From the NCBI RefSeq assembly GCF_001412655.1, contig NZ_CP012996.1, positions 2,976,001 to 3,040,000 on the forward strand: a stretch of DNA of 64,000 nucleotides, in the 5' to 3' direction. The first letter of the stretch is position 1. The number at the start of each line of letters is the position of its first letter. The notes beneath the pieces were generated by a model, which saw nothing but the letters and a program-made list of their open reading frames with translations, did no database searches and was not told the DNA's origin. Positions 54,643 through 63,813 of this stretch are shown one piece after another. The position numbers and the translations under genes are program-made. The stretch is from Pedobacter sp. PACM 27299. Its GTDB lineage: Bacteria; Bacteroidota; Bacteroidia; Sphingobacteriales; Sphingobacteriaceae.

Positions 54643-56079
54643 ATGGTACCTTTTAATCAGTTAACGCTTGCCGAGCAGGCTACTTATTCAACCATTGTAT
54701 CTTGGCAAGTTTATATAGATGCTGCTATAACCGATTTTAAAAGGGTACATCCAACTAAAGATATTGCGTCAGCAGAGATTAAAATTGAATATAAAATCTT
54801 CATCAATGGAGCCGATATTAAAGGTGACATCCCCTTTACTATCGTTTTTGAGCATTGTTATTTTAATGCGGATCTAAATTTTCTAGAACTAAATTGTGCT
54901 GGAAAGATTTCAGTAATGAGATGCTTTTGTAGTGGCGAAATTTACACATTCGAATCGGCTAATTTTGAAAATGAATTTAACCTAATTGAAGTTACAGCGA
55001 GGCAAGTTTACATGAAGGGTGGCAAATTTGATCTTTGCCAATGGAACATTAATGAATTAGGTACCATTAAGATTGCAGGTGGAGACTTTAAGGAGTTGAA
55101 TATTGGCTATTGGGGTGGTTGTAATCTAAAGGAACTGACAATCGATCTAAATCCCAAGATGTCTGGATTAATTAGGGTTACAGGGGAAAAAAGTAAGATT
55201 ATTAATTTTAGTATTTTTAAATCTACATCAGATGTCTCCATCTCGATTGAAGATATTTCCGTCAATCATTTAAGCATCTACCGCTATAGGAATGACAAAA
55301 ATTTCAGGATCACTAACTTGAAGAGTATTGACGGTGAGCATGATTCAGAGGTTTCTATTGTTGAGTCCTACATGGGAAAGGCCGAGTTTTATAATATTGA
55401 TTTTAGAAAATTCCAGTTAATTAATATACATAATTCTCATATATCTGATTCGTCATTTGTCAGTGTTAAATGGAAGGCAAAGATAACTTCATTTAAGGGA
55501 CGGGGTATTGGACTGACTGAAGAGGAAAAGCAATTGCCAGAAAAAATAAAACAATTTGAATCTGAGCTGGATAAGGATGATTATAGGCAAGATCACAGCA
55601 TTGTTGAATACTTAAACGTCAATAGGGAAGCTTACAGACAACTAAAATATGTATATAGCAAACAAGGTGATGTTATCAATGAACAATTTTTTCATTCTCT
55701 TGAAATGAGAGTATTCGAAAATACCCTAGGTTATGAAGATGACTTTTGGACAAAAGCAACTCTTAGGTTCAGCCACGTCTTCAGCAATTTTGGTCAAAGT
55801 ATAGGAAGACCACTGCGGGCATTATTCATTGGTCATTTTATTCTTTTTGTTTTATTGATTTGGACAGGTGGAATTACTGATTTAAGTTTTAATATTCCCC
55901 GACCAACTTGGATAGGTTTTGAGATAGGGGTAGAGAAATTCTTTAAATATATCAACCCTCTGAGAAAATATGATGAAGATTTTCAAGGATATTTTATTGT
56001 TTTTGATATTTCAATGCGGATTTGGTCGTCTTTCATGTTGTACAATATCATTCGTGCATCAAGGCGTTTCATTAAATAA
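54643..56079 (+). CDS. beta-helix-like protein with C-terminal membrane helices
   Basis: 478 residues. The first 300 show regularly spaced F/Y/I positions every five to ten or so residues and short hydrophobic strands (F-x-x-C-Y-F-N-A-D-L-N-F, A-N-F-E-N-E-F-N), suggesting a pentapeptide-type or right-handed beta-helix. A linker (about 300-390, Y-R-Q-L-K-Y-V-Y-S-K-Q-G-D) and F-S-N-F-G-Q-S-I-G-R-P-L-R precede helices at about 396-415 and 445-470. Similar architectures occur in membrane proteins carrying pentapeptide repeats. It ends 6 bases from the convergent membrane-protein gene beside the Argonaute. Role unknown. Confidence 0.6.
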   Translation: MVPFNQLTLAEQATYSTIVSWQVYIDAAITDFKRVHPTKDIASAEIKIEYKIFINGADIKGDIPFTIVFEHCYFNADLNFLELNCAGKISVMRCFCSGEIYTFESANFENEFNLIEVTARQVYMKGGKFDLCQWNINELGTIKIAGGDFKELNIGYWGGCNLKELTIDLNPKMSGLIRVTGEKSKIINFSIFKSTSDVSISIEDISVNHLSIYRYRNDKNFRITNLKSIDGEHDSEVSIVESYMGKAEFYNIDFRKFQLINIHNSHISDSSFVSVKWKAKITSFKGRGIGLTEEEKQLPEKIKQFESELDKDDYRQDHSIVEYLNVNREAYRQLKYVYSKQGDVINEQFFHSLEMRVFENTLGYEDDFWTKATLRFSHVFSNFGQSIGRPLRALFIGHFILFVLLIWTGGITDLSFNIPRPTWIGFEIGVEKFFKYINPLRKYDEDFQGYFIVFDISMRIWSSFMLYNIIRASRRFIK

Positions 56080-56085
56080 AGTTAG

Positions 56086-56943
56086 TTAATGAAGATTAGG
56101 ATAGCCCAATAATTTTTGAATCATTTTTTCAAATGATGTCCTTATCCAAGTGATAAAATTGGTAACAGTAAGCCCAATTAACCCGATTATGGTTACGGTA
56201 TCTGCAAATTCTTGTTTGATCTGCGGATAGTGATTGAGAGTTTTATAAATTCCATATATCACCATAATGAGGAGGAGGTTATAAAGAACTCCAGAAATCA
56301 CCTTGGTTCTCTTAATGAATGTACTTTCAAAGTTTAAGAGGAAATTATGGTGTTTTGTGTCAATAATTTCTCTGGAGACTATGATTGAATCGTACGTATT
56401 TAAAAAGCACAATGCTATAAAGTCATTACTTTCATCAAAAATTGCGATACTTTGTGTGATTTCTGAATAAGCATCATCTTGTAGTTCTTTGGAAATCGCT
56501 TTTTTATTAATGATGTTGAGAAATGTGATTACAATTGCGGGGTTATTGCTTTTACTGTAATAGTTTTCACTAACTATATTCTCAAAAGTAATTGTAGTGC
56601 TATTTCTCGTCCTTATTTGGATAATTTGTCGTATCCAGTTCTTGTCATATTTGAATTTACTTATCCCCGTAATTATCGCAAAAATTAAATAATCATTATG
56701 TACAAATGGGGAAATTGAATCTTTAGTAGGAGTTCTTCTACTAATTGATCTATAGTGAATGTCAAAATTGACAACAGAGTCTGTTAAAATTGCCTCAATA
56801 ATACCATAGTAAATTGTGTCTATCTCATTTAATTCACTTGGACGAATAATTTCCTTGTGCCATAGCAAGTTCTTAAAGGCCATTAATACACCATTGCTTT
56901 CAATTGTTTGCAGATATATAGATCTATTTTCTAAAGAAACCAT
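56086..56943 (-). CDS. Argonaute-associated membrane protein, putative effector
   Basis: 285 residues of unrecognised family. A soluble N-terminal domain of about 210 residues is followed by two membrane helices at about 213-234 and 250-268 and a short basic tail (F-E-K-M-I-Q-K-L-L-G-Y). Its ATG lies inside the end of the Argonaute gene (13-base overlap), so the two are translationally coupled and should act together. By analogy with inactive Argonautes paired with nuclease, Sir2 or membrane effectors, this protein may depolarise or permeabilise the membrane when Argonaute finds its target. This is inferred. Confidence 0.7.
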   Translation of the reverse strand: MVSLENRSIYLQTIESNGVLMAFKNLLWHKEIIRPSELNEIDTIYYGIIEAILTDSVVNFDIHYRSISRRTPTKDSISPFVHNDYLIFAIITGISKFKYDKNWIRQIIQIRTRNSTTITFENIVSENYYSKSNNPAIVITFLNIINKKAISKELQDDAYSEITQSIAIFDESNDFIALCFLNTYDSIIVSREIIDTKHHNFLLNFESTFIKRTKVISGVLYNLLLIMVIYGIYKTLNHYPQIKQEFADTVTIIGLIGLTVTNFITWIRTSFEKMIQKLLGYPNLH

Positions 56944-59210
56944 TTTTTTCTTTTTAAGCTATAATTTAAATGATCTGCATCCCATCCACTTACGTTTCTC
57001 ATTTTACTCAGTAATTTGGATATCAAATTAGAATAGAGCATCGTCGCAGGCTGTTCCCCTGGCAAGAAGCTTCTCCACGACAAGTAAGTAAAGGAGAAGA
57101 TTTGTTGAACTATGTAAGCTAAGTCATAATACAATAGTTCGTCTAATTCATTATTATCATAATTACCTTGTGGTGTTCTAATTCTTATTTGAATAGGGGT
57201 GCTAATACCTTGTCTAGCCGTTTTAAGTTCTTTAGGCCCAAACATCTGTACAATACATGTTTCGGAATCTAAAAAGAAATTACTAGCTCTATTGGGAATA
57301 TAAGCTCCTTTACCTGAAATGCCTGGTTGGTTAGGTTCGAACAACAGATGTGGATGTGATTTGCTGATGGTAATGAAAGCAAATTTAATTTTGTACTTGG
57401 TATTGTTTTTAATGAACTGACTGATAACATCGAACTCAGTATTTTTGATCGGCTTGAAGATGTGAAATATTAACCTAACAGTATCACCTTCAATCCATCC
57501 TTGATCTTTCTCAAGCCGATTGAAGGATTGAGTTAAACTCCCCAATAATTCTGAAAAATAATTCTCAAAAGGAACATCTTTTACCTTATCCCCTAAGAGA
57601 TATTGACCATCACTAGATAGAAAGGTAGTTATGCCAACCACCTTTGATTGCTCTGCACCTTTGTACTGATTCTGTCTCATCCAACTATGACCAATGCCTA
57701 TAATGATTTCACGATCAACAGATTTTTGGGACGGAAGTACCCATGGAGTACCACCCAACTTTGCATAAATCTGTAATGCTAATGAATTCATTATATATTC
57801 GTTGTATGATTTTACCTTTTCTGTTGATATATACTGAACTGGGATCTCTAAAGAAAGCAACTTGGCTTTTAGTTTATAATAAGGGTTATCATTGTCAGGA
57901 AGTCTTTTAAATTCAGACGGAATTTCAATTATAGCTAAATCCGGTTTGACATCATCCCATTCTCTTATAATTCTAAAGTATTCTGTAAGATCGAAAGAAC
58001 TCAGTTGGTTAATATTATAGGTTAATTCTTGAAGTTCATATTTCTTTACAAGTCCTTTTTTAAAAAAGTTAGAATTACTGATTCCATCTTTAAGACTTCC
58101 CAAAAAATCTGAAAAATATCCTCTATTTTCTCGATGACAAATGCATAGTACAGAGGGTGATTTTGTGTCGAAATTAATGCTGTCATAAGGACCAAAATTT
58201 GTTAATCCCATATCTGGGCTGGTACTATTAGTCTTCGTGCCAGCTGGGTCAAAAATGAATGTTGGTGTTTTTAATTCAAAGGTATTTGTTATAACTAGTG
58301 GTGTATCTTGAACAGTAAAACAGAAACCATCACTATTCTCAAAAAGTACTTTTGAACCACCTAACCTACTTGTGAATAAATGTTTTGCTGTTCCATTTAT
58401 TTCATTGTATAGGTTTTTTGTATTGTATATCTCGCTTCTTTTGCTCTCAATTCTATTGAGGATTTGAATGGCTTTATCTGGCGTAGTTGCAAAATCCAAA
58501 TACCTTGCAATGTTAAACTTGGTCTTCTTTATGAATAATTCAGTTAGAGGAAAGTTTACGTTGCCATCATTAGTCTGAACCGTTGCCGTTTCTCCATTGA
58601 TTTCTAATATAGCACCGATAAACTCTTCATTTGGGGCTAAAATATTATTTAATCCAGGCATCACCTCGCAGTGCAGAACTTCAACTCCTTTTAAATCATA
58701 TCCTTCTAAATGTAGAGTAGCGCAACTTTTATCGAAAATCCAATTTCTTTTGATATTAATAACAAATCCAAATTGTTTATGTCCATTTATGTTGGTTAAC
58801 CTCAATTGTACTTCAATCAGTTTCTTATAAGCAATTCTTCCCTGAAGATGACTAGGTAAAAGATCATAGATCAAATCATCTGTATCCTTACTAGAAAAGA
58901 AGCGAAATGGATAGAAATCAACAGGGGTGAAGTTGACAAATCTTTGTTTAAAAGTTCGAAAGAATATATGTTTAATCAGCGAAGATGTAATCACATGATC
59001 AACTAGGACATTTTTAGTTGTGTTAATCCCAATCTGTAAACTGCTGTCCGCATCAGAATTAGAAATGTAAATGTCGTCACCATTTCTAAAAAAAGAATGT
59101 GTTCTATTGTGGTCTTTTCTTAATTCTTGTAACGTCTCATCTGAATAAGTTGTTTTGGAGATTTGAAACTCTTCAAAGTCTATAGTAATCGGGAAAAAAT
59201 TGAGTTGCAT
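56931..59210 (-). CDS. long prokaryotic Argonaute with inactive PIWI domain
   Basis: 759 residues. N-terminal and linker regions (1-345) are followed by a MID domain (about 350-490) ending in I-Y-A-K-L-G-G-T-P-W-V-L-P (481-493), the clearest pAgo hallmark. The PIWI domain (501-759) starts I-I-I-G-I-G-H-S, where the first catalytic Asp should be. The second Asp region reads L-I-F-H-I-F-K-P-I-K, and the C-terminal position reads P-A-T-M-L-Y-S-N. The DEDX tetrad is therefore lost at each of the three positions I can place, so it should bind guide and target without slicing. It overlaps a membrane-protein gene and is divergent from mobile-element genes. Probable defence protein. Confidence 0.88.
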   Translation of the reverse strand: MQLNFFPITIDFEEFQISKTTYSDETLQELRKDHNRTHSFFRNGDDIYISNSDADSSLQIGINTTKNVLVDHVITSSLIKHIFFRTFKQRFVNFTPVDFYPFRFFSSKDTDDLIYDLLPSHLQGRIAYKKLIEVQLRLTNINGHKQFGFVINIKRNWIFDKSCATLHLEGYDLKGVEVLHCEVMPGLNNILAPNEEFIGAILEINGETATVQTNDGNVNFPLTELFIKKTKFNIARYLDFATTPDKAIQILNRIESKRSEIYNTKNLYNEINGTAKHLFTSRLGGSKVLFENSDGFCFTVQDTPLVITNTFELKTPTFIFDPAGTKTNSTSPDMGLTNFGPYDSINFDTKSPSVLCICHRENRGYFSDFLGSLKDGISNSNFFKKGLVKKYELQELTYNINQLSSFDLTEYFRIIREWDDVKPDLAIIEIPSEFKRLPDNDNPYYKLKAKLLSLEIPVQYISTEKVKSYNEYIMNSLALQIYAKLGGTPWVLPSQKSVDREIIIGIGHSWMRQNQYKGAEQSKVVGITTFLSSDGQYLLGDKVKDVPFENYFSELLGSLTQSFNRLEKDQGWIEGDTVRLIFHIFKPIKNTEFDVISQFIKNNTKYKIKFAFITISKSHPHLLFEPNQPGISGKGAYIPNRASNFFLDSETCIVQMFGPKELKTARQGISTPIQIRIRTPQGNYDNNELDELLYYDLAYIVQQIFSFTYLSWRSFLPGEQPATMLYSNLISKLLSKMRNVSGWDADHLNYSLKRKKWFL

Positions 59211-59259
59211 CGTTAATCTGATATTTGGTTAATCAAAAATACTTGATTTTAAGCCGTTT

Positions 59260-59321
59260 CCCAAAAATCTTTATGCACACATAATATATTAATGTAATTG
59301 CATAAAAAGAATATTTTTGGG
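59260..59321. repeat. interrupted inverted repeat in the ago / HTH divergent promoter
   Basis: CCCAAAAAT-c-TTTATGCA on the left and TGCATAAA-aagaat-ATTTTTGGG on the right, separated by 21 AT-rich bases, so two matched arm pairs of 8-9 bases each. Located between the ago start (59210) and the HTH gene (59394). Could be an operator or an excisionase/recombinase site. Confidence 0.6.
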
Positions 59322-59393
59322 TACTCCCCAAGTGGTCACCAATTTTAGAGTCGCCATTTTTCAAATTTTGCTTCATACCTTAAAATTACTGTT

Positions 59394-59666
59394 ATGGCAG
59401 CATTCGATTTAATCACGAAAGACGATCTGGAAAAATTTAAAGTTGACCTTTTCGCAGAATTACGAAGACCCAGTTATAAGTTGAATAAAAAAGAAGAGCA
59501 AAAGGAATGGATCAAAAGCTATGAAGTTCGTGCGCTCCTAAATATTTCAGCGGGGACATTGGCTACTCTTCGGAGAAACGGGACGTTGCACTTTTCAAAA
59601 ATTGGTGGACTCCTTTATTACAAGCATGATGATATAGTTAAACTGCTAGAGGGAGCATCATCATGA
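59394..59666 (+). CDS. excisionase-like helix-turn-helix protein
   Basis: 90 residues. An N-terminal helical segment (K-D-D-L-E-K-F) precedes a winged MerR/Xis-type helix-turn-helix: S-Y-E-V-R-A-L-L-N-I-S-A-G-T-L-A-T-L-R-R, then K-I-G-G-L-L-Y-Y-K-H-D-D-I. Such proteins sit at the start of Bacteroidota mobile elements and act as excisionase or regulator. Its stop overlaps the next small gene by 4 bases. Confidence 0.85.
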   Translation: MAAFDLITKDDLEKFKVDLFAELRRPSYKLNKKEEQKEWIKSYEVRALLNISAGTLATLRRNGTLHFSKIGGLLYYKHDDIVKLLEGASS

Positions 59667-59863
59667 AACATTCCAGTAAAAAAGCCCCATTCAAAACCGC
59701 AGATTTCTTAGGATCATTTCAACCAAAGCTTAAGCGATCAAGAGCGCACAACCACGGACAAGGATTAAACGACTTTTTAGAGAAGCCCTATTCTTTCAAG
59801 ACAAAGAAATTATGGATAACATTTCCAAGAATTCCCCCACCTGAGAAATTCCTGGTCGTTTAA
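59663..59863 (+). CDS. small basic hypothetical protein
   Basis: 66 residues, rich in Lys/Arg and Pro, no recognised domain. It starts within the stop of the HTH gene (ATGA overlap), so it is translationally coupled and likely part of the same mobilisation module. It ends about 60 bases before the oriT-like hairpins. It could be an accessory DNA-binding factor; this is a guess. Confidence 0.5.
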   Translation: MKHSSKKAPFKTADFLGSFQPKLKRSRAHNHGQGLNDFLEKPYSFKTKKLWITFPRIPPPEKFLVV

Positions 59864-59923
59864 AATCAATTCTATTGTTAACCGAAACTAATGGTCACAG
59901 TCCCCTTCGGGTGATCTGCTTTG

Positions 59924-60015
59924 AAGTCCGCGTGGACTTAGCAAAGATGTATTTTCGTATACGAAAATCTCTTTGCTGTCCTTAAGGACAGGGGATCACT
60001 CGGAACTCGTGATCC
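59924..60015. other. oriT-like run of hairpins
   Basis: Four consecutive dyads: AAGTCC/GGACTT (59924-59939); a 36-base hairpin with GCAAAGA/TCTTTGC arms around the palindrome ATTTTCGTATACGAAAAT (59941-59976); TGTCCTTAAGGACA (59977-59990); and GGATCAC/GTGATCC (59993-60015). They end 22 bases upstream of mobC and lie immediately ahead of the relaxase. This is the expected place and style for an origin of transfer; the nick site is not identified. Confidence 0.65.
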
Positions 60016-60037
60016 TGAAGTCAAAATATGTGTATCT

Positions 60038-60445
60038 ATGTCAAGGAGAAAATCAAGAGATCAAGATAAGATTTTAAGCCATCCTATTATTATCCGATTA
60101 ACAGAAAGTCAATATAAGAAGCTTGCAGATTTGTGGATAGAGAGTGACAGTAAGTCAATTGGTGATGTGGTTAGAAAGATCATTTCTAACCGTCCTATAA
60201 AAATTTTGCATAAGGACATTTCTATGAATGCCCCAATGGAAGAAATGGCACTAATCCGAAAAGAGATTAAAAGTATTGGTGTAAATATTAATCAACAAAC
60301 CCATAGTTTTCATATTAGCCAAAACCCAATGGAGCGAAATTTTTATTCGATTAAAACGGCAGAGACCTACAAAACAATCGAGCCTAAGATTGAAAGACTC
60401 ATTTTCCTAATTTCTAAACTATCTGAAAAATGGTTGCAAAAATAA
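60038..60445 (+). CDS. mobC: MobC-type relaxosome accessory protein
   Basis: 135 residues. A basic N-terminus and a ribbon-helix-helix-like segment (I-I-I-R-L-T-E-S-Q-Y-K-K-L) are followed by the long helical region with M-A-L-I-R-K-E-I-K-S-I-G-V-N-I-N-Q, characteristic of bacterial mobilisation proteins. It binds oriT and helps the relaxase. It overlaps the relaxase gene by 16 bases. Confidence 0.88.
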   Translation: MSRRKSRDQDKILSHPIIIRLTESQYKKLADLWIESDSKSIGDVVRKIISNRPIKILHKDISMNAPMEEMALIRKEIKSIGVNINQQTHSFHISQNPMERNFYSIKTAETYKTIEPKIERLIFLISKLSEKWLQK

Positions 60446-61686
60446 AAATCGGAAAAAGCATTGGTGGGATTCTCCATTATAACGAGAATAAAGTGATAGA
60501 AGGCGTTGCTAAATTAATATTGGCAAGTGGTTTTGCCGGAGAAGTTGAAAACATGGATTTTGAGCATAAATTGAAAAGATTTGAGCATTTAACCACGCTT
60601 AAACCCAGTATTAAAACCAATGCACTGCATATCTCCCTTAATTTTCATTCAAGCGAAAATATCGATGATACCAAGATGCAGGACATTGCAATTGCTTATA
60701 TGGAGTCAATTGGGTTTGGTGACCAGCCTTTTTTGGTTTATAGACATAATGATGCGGCGCATCCGCATATACATATAGCTACAACAAGTATTCAACGCAA
60801 CGGTGAACCCATTAAAACCCATAATATAGGTAGGTTGGTTTCAGAGCCAGCTAGAAAGAAAATTGAAAAAGATTTCGACTTGGTTATTGCAGAGAATAAA
60901 ATGTTCAGCCCTGAGCCGAGTATTAAACCGATAGACCAGAGTATCATTACCTATGGTCGTTTACCTACAAAGAAGTCCATTAATAATGTTCTCAGTACAG
61001 TAATTGGCTCATATAAATATACCTCACTTGCAGAATTGAATGCTGTATTAAAGCAGTTTAATGTTGTTGCAGATAGAGGAGGGGAAGAAACCGAAATGTA
61101 TAAAAAGAAAGGTTTGATCTATTCAATCATTGATGAACACGGGAAAAAGATAGGTATACCAATTAAATCAAGTTCTTTTTATAGTAAACCTACATTACAA
61201 AATCTGGAGAAGAGGTACGAGAAAAATTCAGAATTGCGAAAGCCTTTAAAACATGATCTATTAAAACGGATTAACAAAGTTCTCGAATCTTATCAGAGCA
61301 TAACTAAGAATACCCTTATCATAGAACTGAAGAAAGTTGGTGTCAACCTTATATTGAGAACAAACGAACAAGGCCGAATCTACGGGACAACTTTTGTTGA
61401 TCACATTAATAAGACTGTTTTCAATGGAAGTGACTTAGGTAAGCTCTATAGCGCTAATATCCTTTCACAACTGATAAGTACTAATGATACCATTAAGACT
61501 TATCTAGTGCCTCTAAATAGGCAGAATGGTTATTTAAAAAGCAATACAGACCAGCAATTTAAAGCTCGTCTATTTCCAATTCAAACAACTACAATATCTA
61601 TTGGTGACATTTTCGGTAAGCCGGAGATAGATTATAACCCAATGCCAAATAAAAGGAAAAAAAGAAAAAGGGGATTAACCAGATAA
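60430..61686 (+). CDS. mobB: relaxase (mobilisation nuclease)
   Basis: 418 residues. An N-terminal relaxase domain carries the metal-binding histidine motif H106-x-D-x-x-H111-P-H113-I-H115-I (R-H-N-D-A-A-H-P-H-I-H-I). The upstream motif with L-H-I-S-L-N-F-H is also present, and Tyr candidates for the strand transfer lie near the N-terminus (about Y16). MOBP-like. It nicks oriT and pilots single-stranded DNA. Gene symbol follows common Bacteroidota use and is approximate. Confidence 0.92.
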   Translation: MVAKIKIGKSIGGILHYNENKVIEGVAKLILASGFAGEVENMDFEHKLKRFEHLTTLKPSIKTNALHISLNFHSSENIDDTKMQDIAIAYMESIGFGDQPFLVYRHNDAAHPHIHIATTSIQRNGEPIKTHNIGRLVSEPARKKIEKDFDLVIAENKMFSPEPSIKPIDQSIITYGRLPTKKSINNVLSTVIGSYKYTSLAELNAVLKQFNVVADRGGEETEMYKKKGLIYSIIDEHGKKIGIPIKSSSFYSKPTLQNLEKRYEKNSELRKPLKHDLLKRINKVLESYQSITKNTLIIELKKVGVNLILRTNEQGRIYGTTFVDHINKTVFNGSDLGKLYSANILSQLISTNDTIKTYLVPLNRQNGYLKSNTDQQFKARLFPIQTTTISIGDIFGKPEIDYNPMPNKRKKRKRGLTR

Positions 61687-61696
61687 TCATGAATTT

Positions 61697-63736
61697 ATGA
61701 ATACAGGAGAAGACATTCAAAGCTTAAGAAAAATTATAGATTTTACGAGGCTTATCAGTATTTTCATAATTAGCATACATTTTTATTTGTGCTGTTATTT
61801 AGCTTTTAAGCAATGGGGATGGTCGGCAGAAATTACGGATCGAATTATTCTTAATATATCTAAAACAGGACTATTTAATGGAATTTTAAGACCGAAACTT
61901 GCCGCTTTACTATTTCTGGTAATCTCCCTATTTGGAGTAAAAGGCAAGAAGGATGAGGATATCCGAATTAAATCAATTGCAATTTATTTAATCGTCGGAT
62001 TCTTATTATACTTCCTCAGTGTCGCTTGGTTTTGCTTACGTTCAGAACTATCAATTATCGCCGTTGCATATATAGGAACAACATCTTTAGGTTATTTATT
62101 TATTCTCATGGGTGGCGGTCTTGTGTCCCGGCTTATTATAGATAAACTTAAAAAGGATATTTTTAATACAGAAAATGAAACATTTCCCCAGGAAGAGAGG
62201 CTATTAGAAAATGAATATTCGATTAATCTACCAGCAAAATACAAATTGAAGGATAAGATACGTGATAGCTGGATCAATATTATTAATCCGTTTAGGGGAT
62301 TATTAATTGCAGGAACCCCAGGATCTGGAAAAACTTATTTTGTGATACGTCACATTATTAACCAACATCTTAAAAAGGGGTTTTCGATGTTTATATACGA
62401 TTTTAAATTTGATGACCTTTCAAAAATAGCATATAATGGTCTTTTAAAATACCAGGGCAATTATGAAATCAAGCCAAAATTTTATGTGATTAACTTTGAT
62501 GATCTGAATCGTACCCACAGATGTAATCCGCTTGATCCGCAGAGTATGGACGACATCACTGATGCAACAGAGGCGAGCCGTACAATTATGATGGGGTTAA
62601 ATAGGGATTGGATCAAAAAGCAAGGTGATTTTTTTGTAGAAAGCCCAATTAATTTTCTGACTGCCATCATCTGGTATTTGAGAAAATATCAAAATGGTAA
62701 ATACTGTACATTACCTCATGTTATAGAGTTGATGCAGGCGGAGTATGATCCCTTATTTGCTGTGTTGCAGGAAGAAGAAGAAATAAAGGTACTTATCAAT
62801 CCCTTTATTTCTGCATTACAGAATAAAGCAAAGGAACAATTGGAGGGGCAAATTGCATCTGCAAAAATTGGCCTTGCCAGACTTTCTTCTCCGCAATTAT
62901 ATTATGTTTTAAGTGGAAATGACTTTACGCTTGATGTCAATAACCCAAAAGAACCAAAAATTATCTGTATGGGTAATAATCCTCAAAAATTGCAGATATA
63001 TGGTGCAGTTCTTTCACTTTATATTTCAAGGATGCTGAAGCTGGTTAACCGTAAAGGACAGAAAAAAGTAAGCTTAGTATTCGATGAGTTTGCGACTATC
63101 TATGTCGGTGGCTCGCCCGGAATTGAGGGTACGATTGCGACAGCAAGAAGTAATGAAGTGGCTACAACATTAGCTGTACAAGATTTTAGTCAACTTAAGA
63201 AAGATTATGGAGTAGATCAGGCAGATGTAATAGTTGGCTTAATTGGTAATGTCATAAGTAGCCAGGTCATAGGTGACACTGCTAAAAAAATGTCAGAGAC
63301 ATTCGGCAAAATCGTACAGGATAAAGAGAGTAAGAGTATTAGCAGTTCTGATATATCTATTACTAAATCCACTCAAATGGATTATGCAATTCCTGCCTCT
63401 AAGATTGCACGTCTGTCTTCTGGAGAATTTGTTGGTATTGTTTCTGACAATCCTGATTGTAAAATAAAATTAAAAGTATTTCATAGTGAAATTCAAAATG
63501 ATCATGTAGCTATGAAAAAAGATGAAGATAATTTTAAGCCAATTCCAATCATTGAGAAGGTAAGCTATGGAGATATTATTGAGAATTATACCCGGATTAA
63601 AAGGGATATTGATCAATTATTTGAATGTGAGCTTCAAAAAATTTTAGCTCGGAATCCTTTACCTGCTGAGGCTCCCATACCTACAACAGATAGTATCGAA
63701 TCAAAAGGACAAGCCCCGACTAGTGTGTCACGATAA
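61697..63736 (+). CDS. VirD4/TraG-type coupling protein
   Basis: 679 residues. About four N-terminal membrane helices (within residues 1-150) precede a motor ATPase domain with Walker A G-T-P-G-S-G-K212-T and a Walker-B-like L-V-F-D-E-F-A-T-I. It docks the relaxase-DNA complex to a type IV secretion channel, usually provided by a co-resident conjugative element. It lies 10 bases after the relaxase gene in the mobilisation operon. The long C-terminal tail is Pro-rich. Confidence 0.92.
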   Translation: MNTGEDIQSLRKIIDFTRLISIFIISIHFYLCCYLAFKQWGWSAEITDRIILNISKTGLFNGILRPKLAALLFLVISLFGVKGKKDEDIRIKSIAIYLIVGFLLYFLSVAWFCLRSELSIIAVAYIGTTSLGYLFILMGGGLVSRLIIDKLKKDIFNTENETFPQEERLLENEYSINLPAKYKLKDKIRDSWINIINPFRGLLIAGTPGSGKTYFVIRHIINQHLKKGFSMFIYDFKFDDLSKIAYNGLLKYQGNYEIKPKFYVINFDDLNRTHRCNPLDPQSMDDITDATEASRTIMMGLNRDWIKKQGDFFVESPINFLTAIIWYLRKYQNGKYCTLPHVIELMQAEYDPLFAVLQEEEEIKVLINPFISALQNKAKEQLEGQIASAKIGLARLSSPQLYYVLSGNDFTLDVNNPKEPKIICMGNNPQKLQIYGAVLSLYISRMLKLVNRKGQKKVSLVFDEFATIYVGGSPGIEGTIATARSNEVATTLAVQDFSQLKKDYGVDQADVIVGLIGNVISSQVIGDTAKKMSETFGKIVQDKESKSISSSDISITKSTQMDYAIPASKIARLSSGEFVGIVSDNPDCKIKLKVFHSEIQNDHVAMKKDEDNFKPIPIIEKVSYGDIIENYTRIKRDIDQLFECELQKILARNPLPAEAPIPTTDSIESKGQAPTSVSR

Positions 63737-63813
63737 TCAAAAAGAATAATTGAATGTCATAGATTTGTTATGTCCACCTAGAATAGCTATTTTCATTAAT
63801 AAGAAATAACGTT

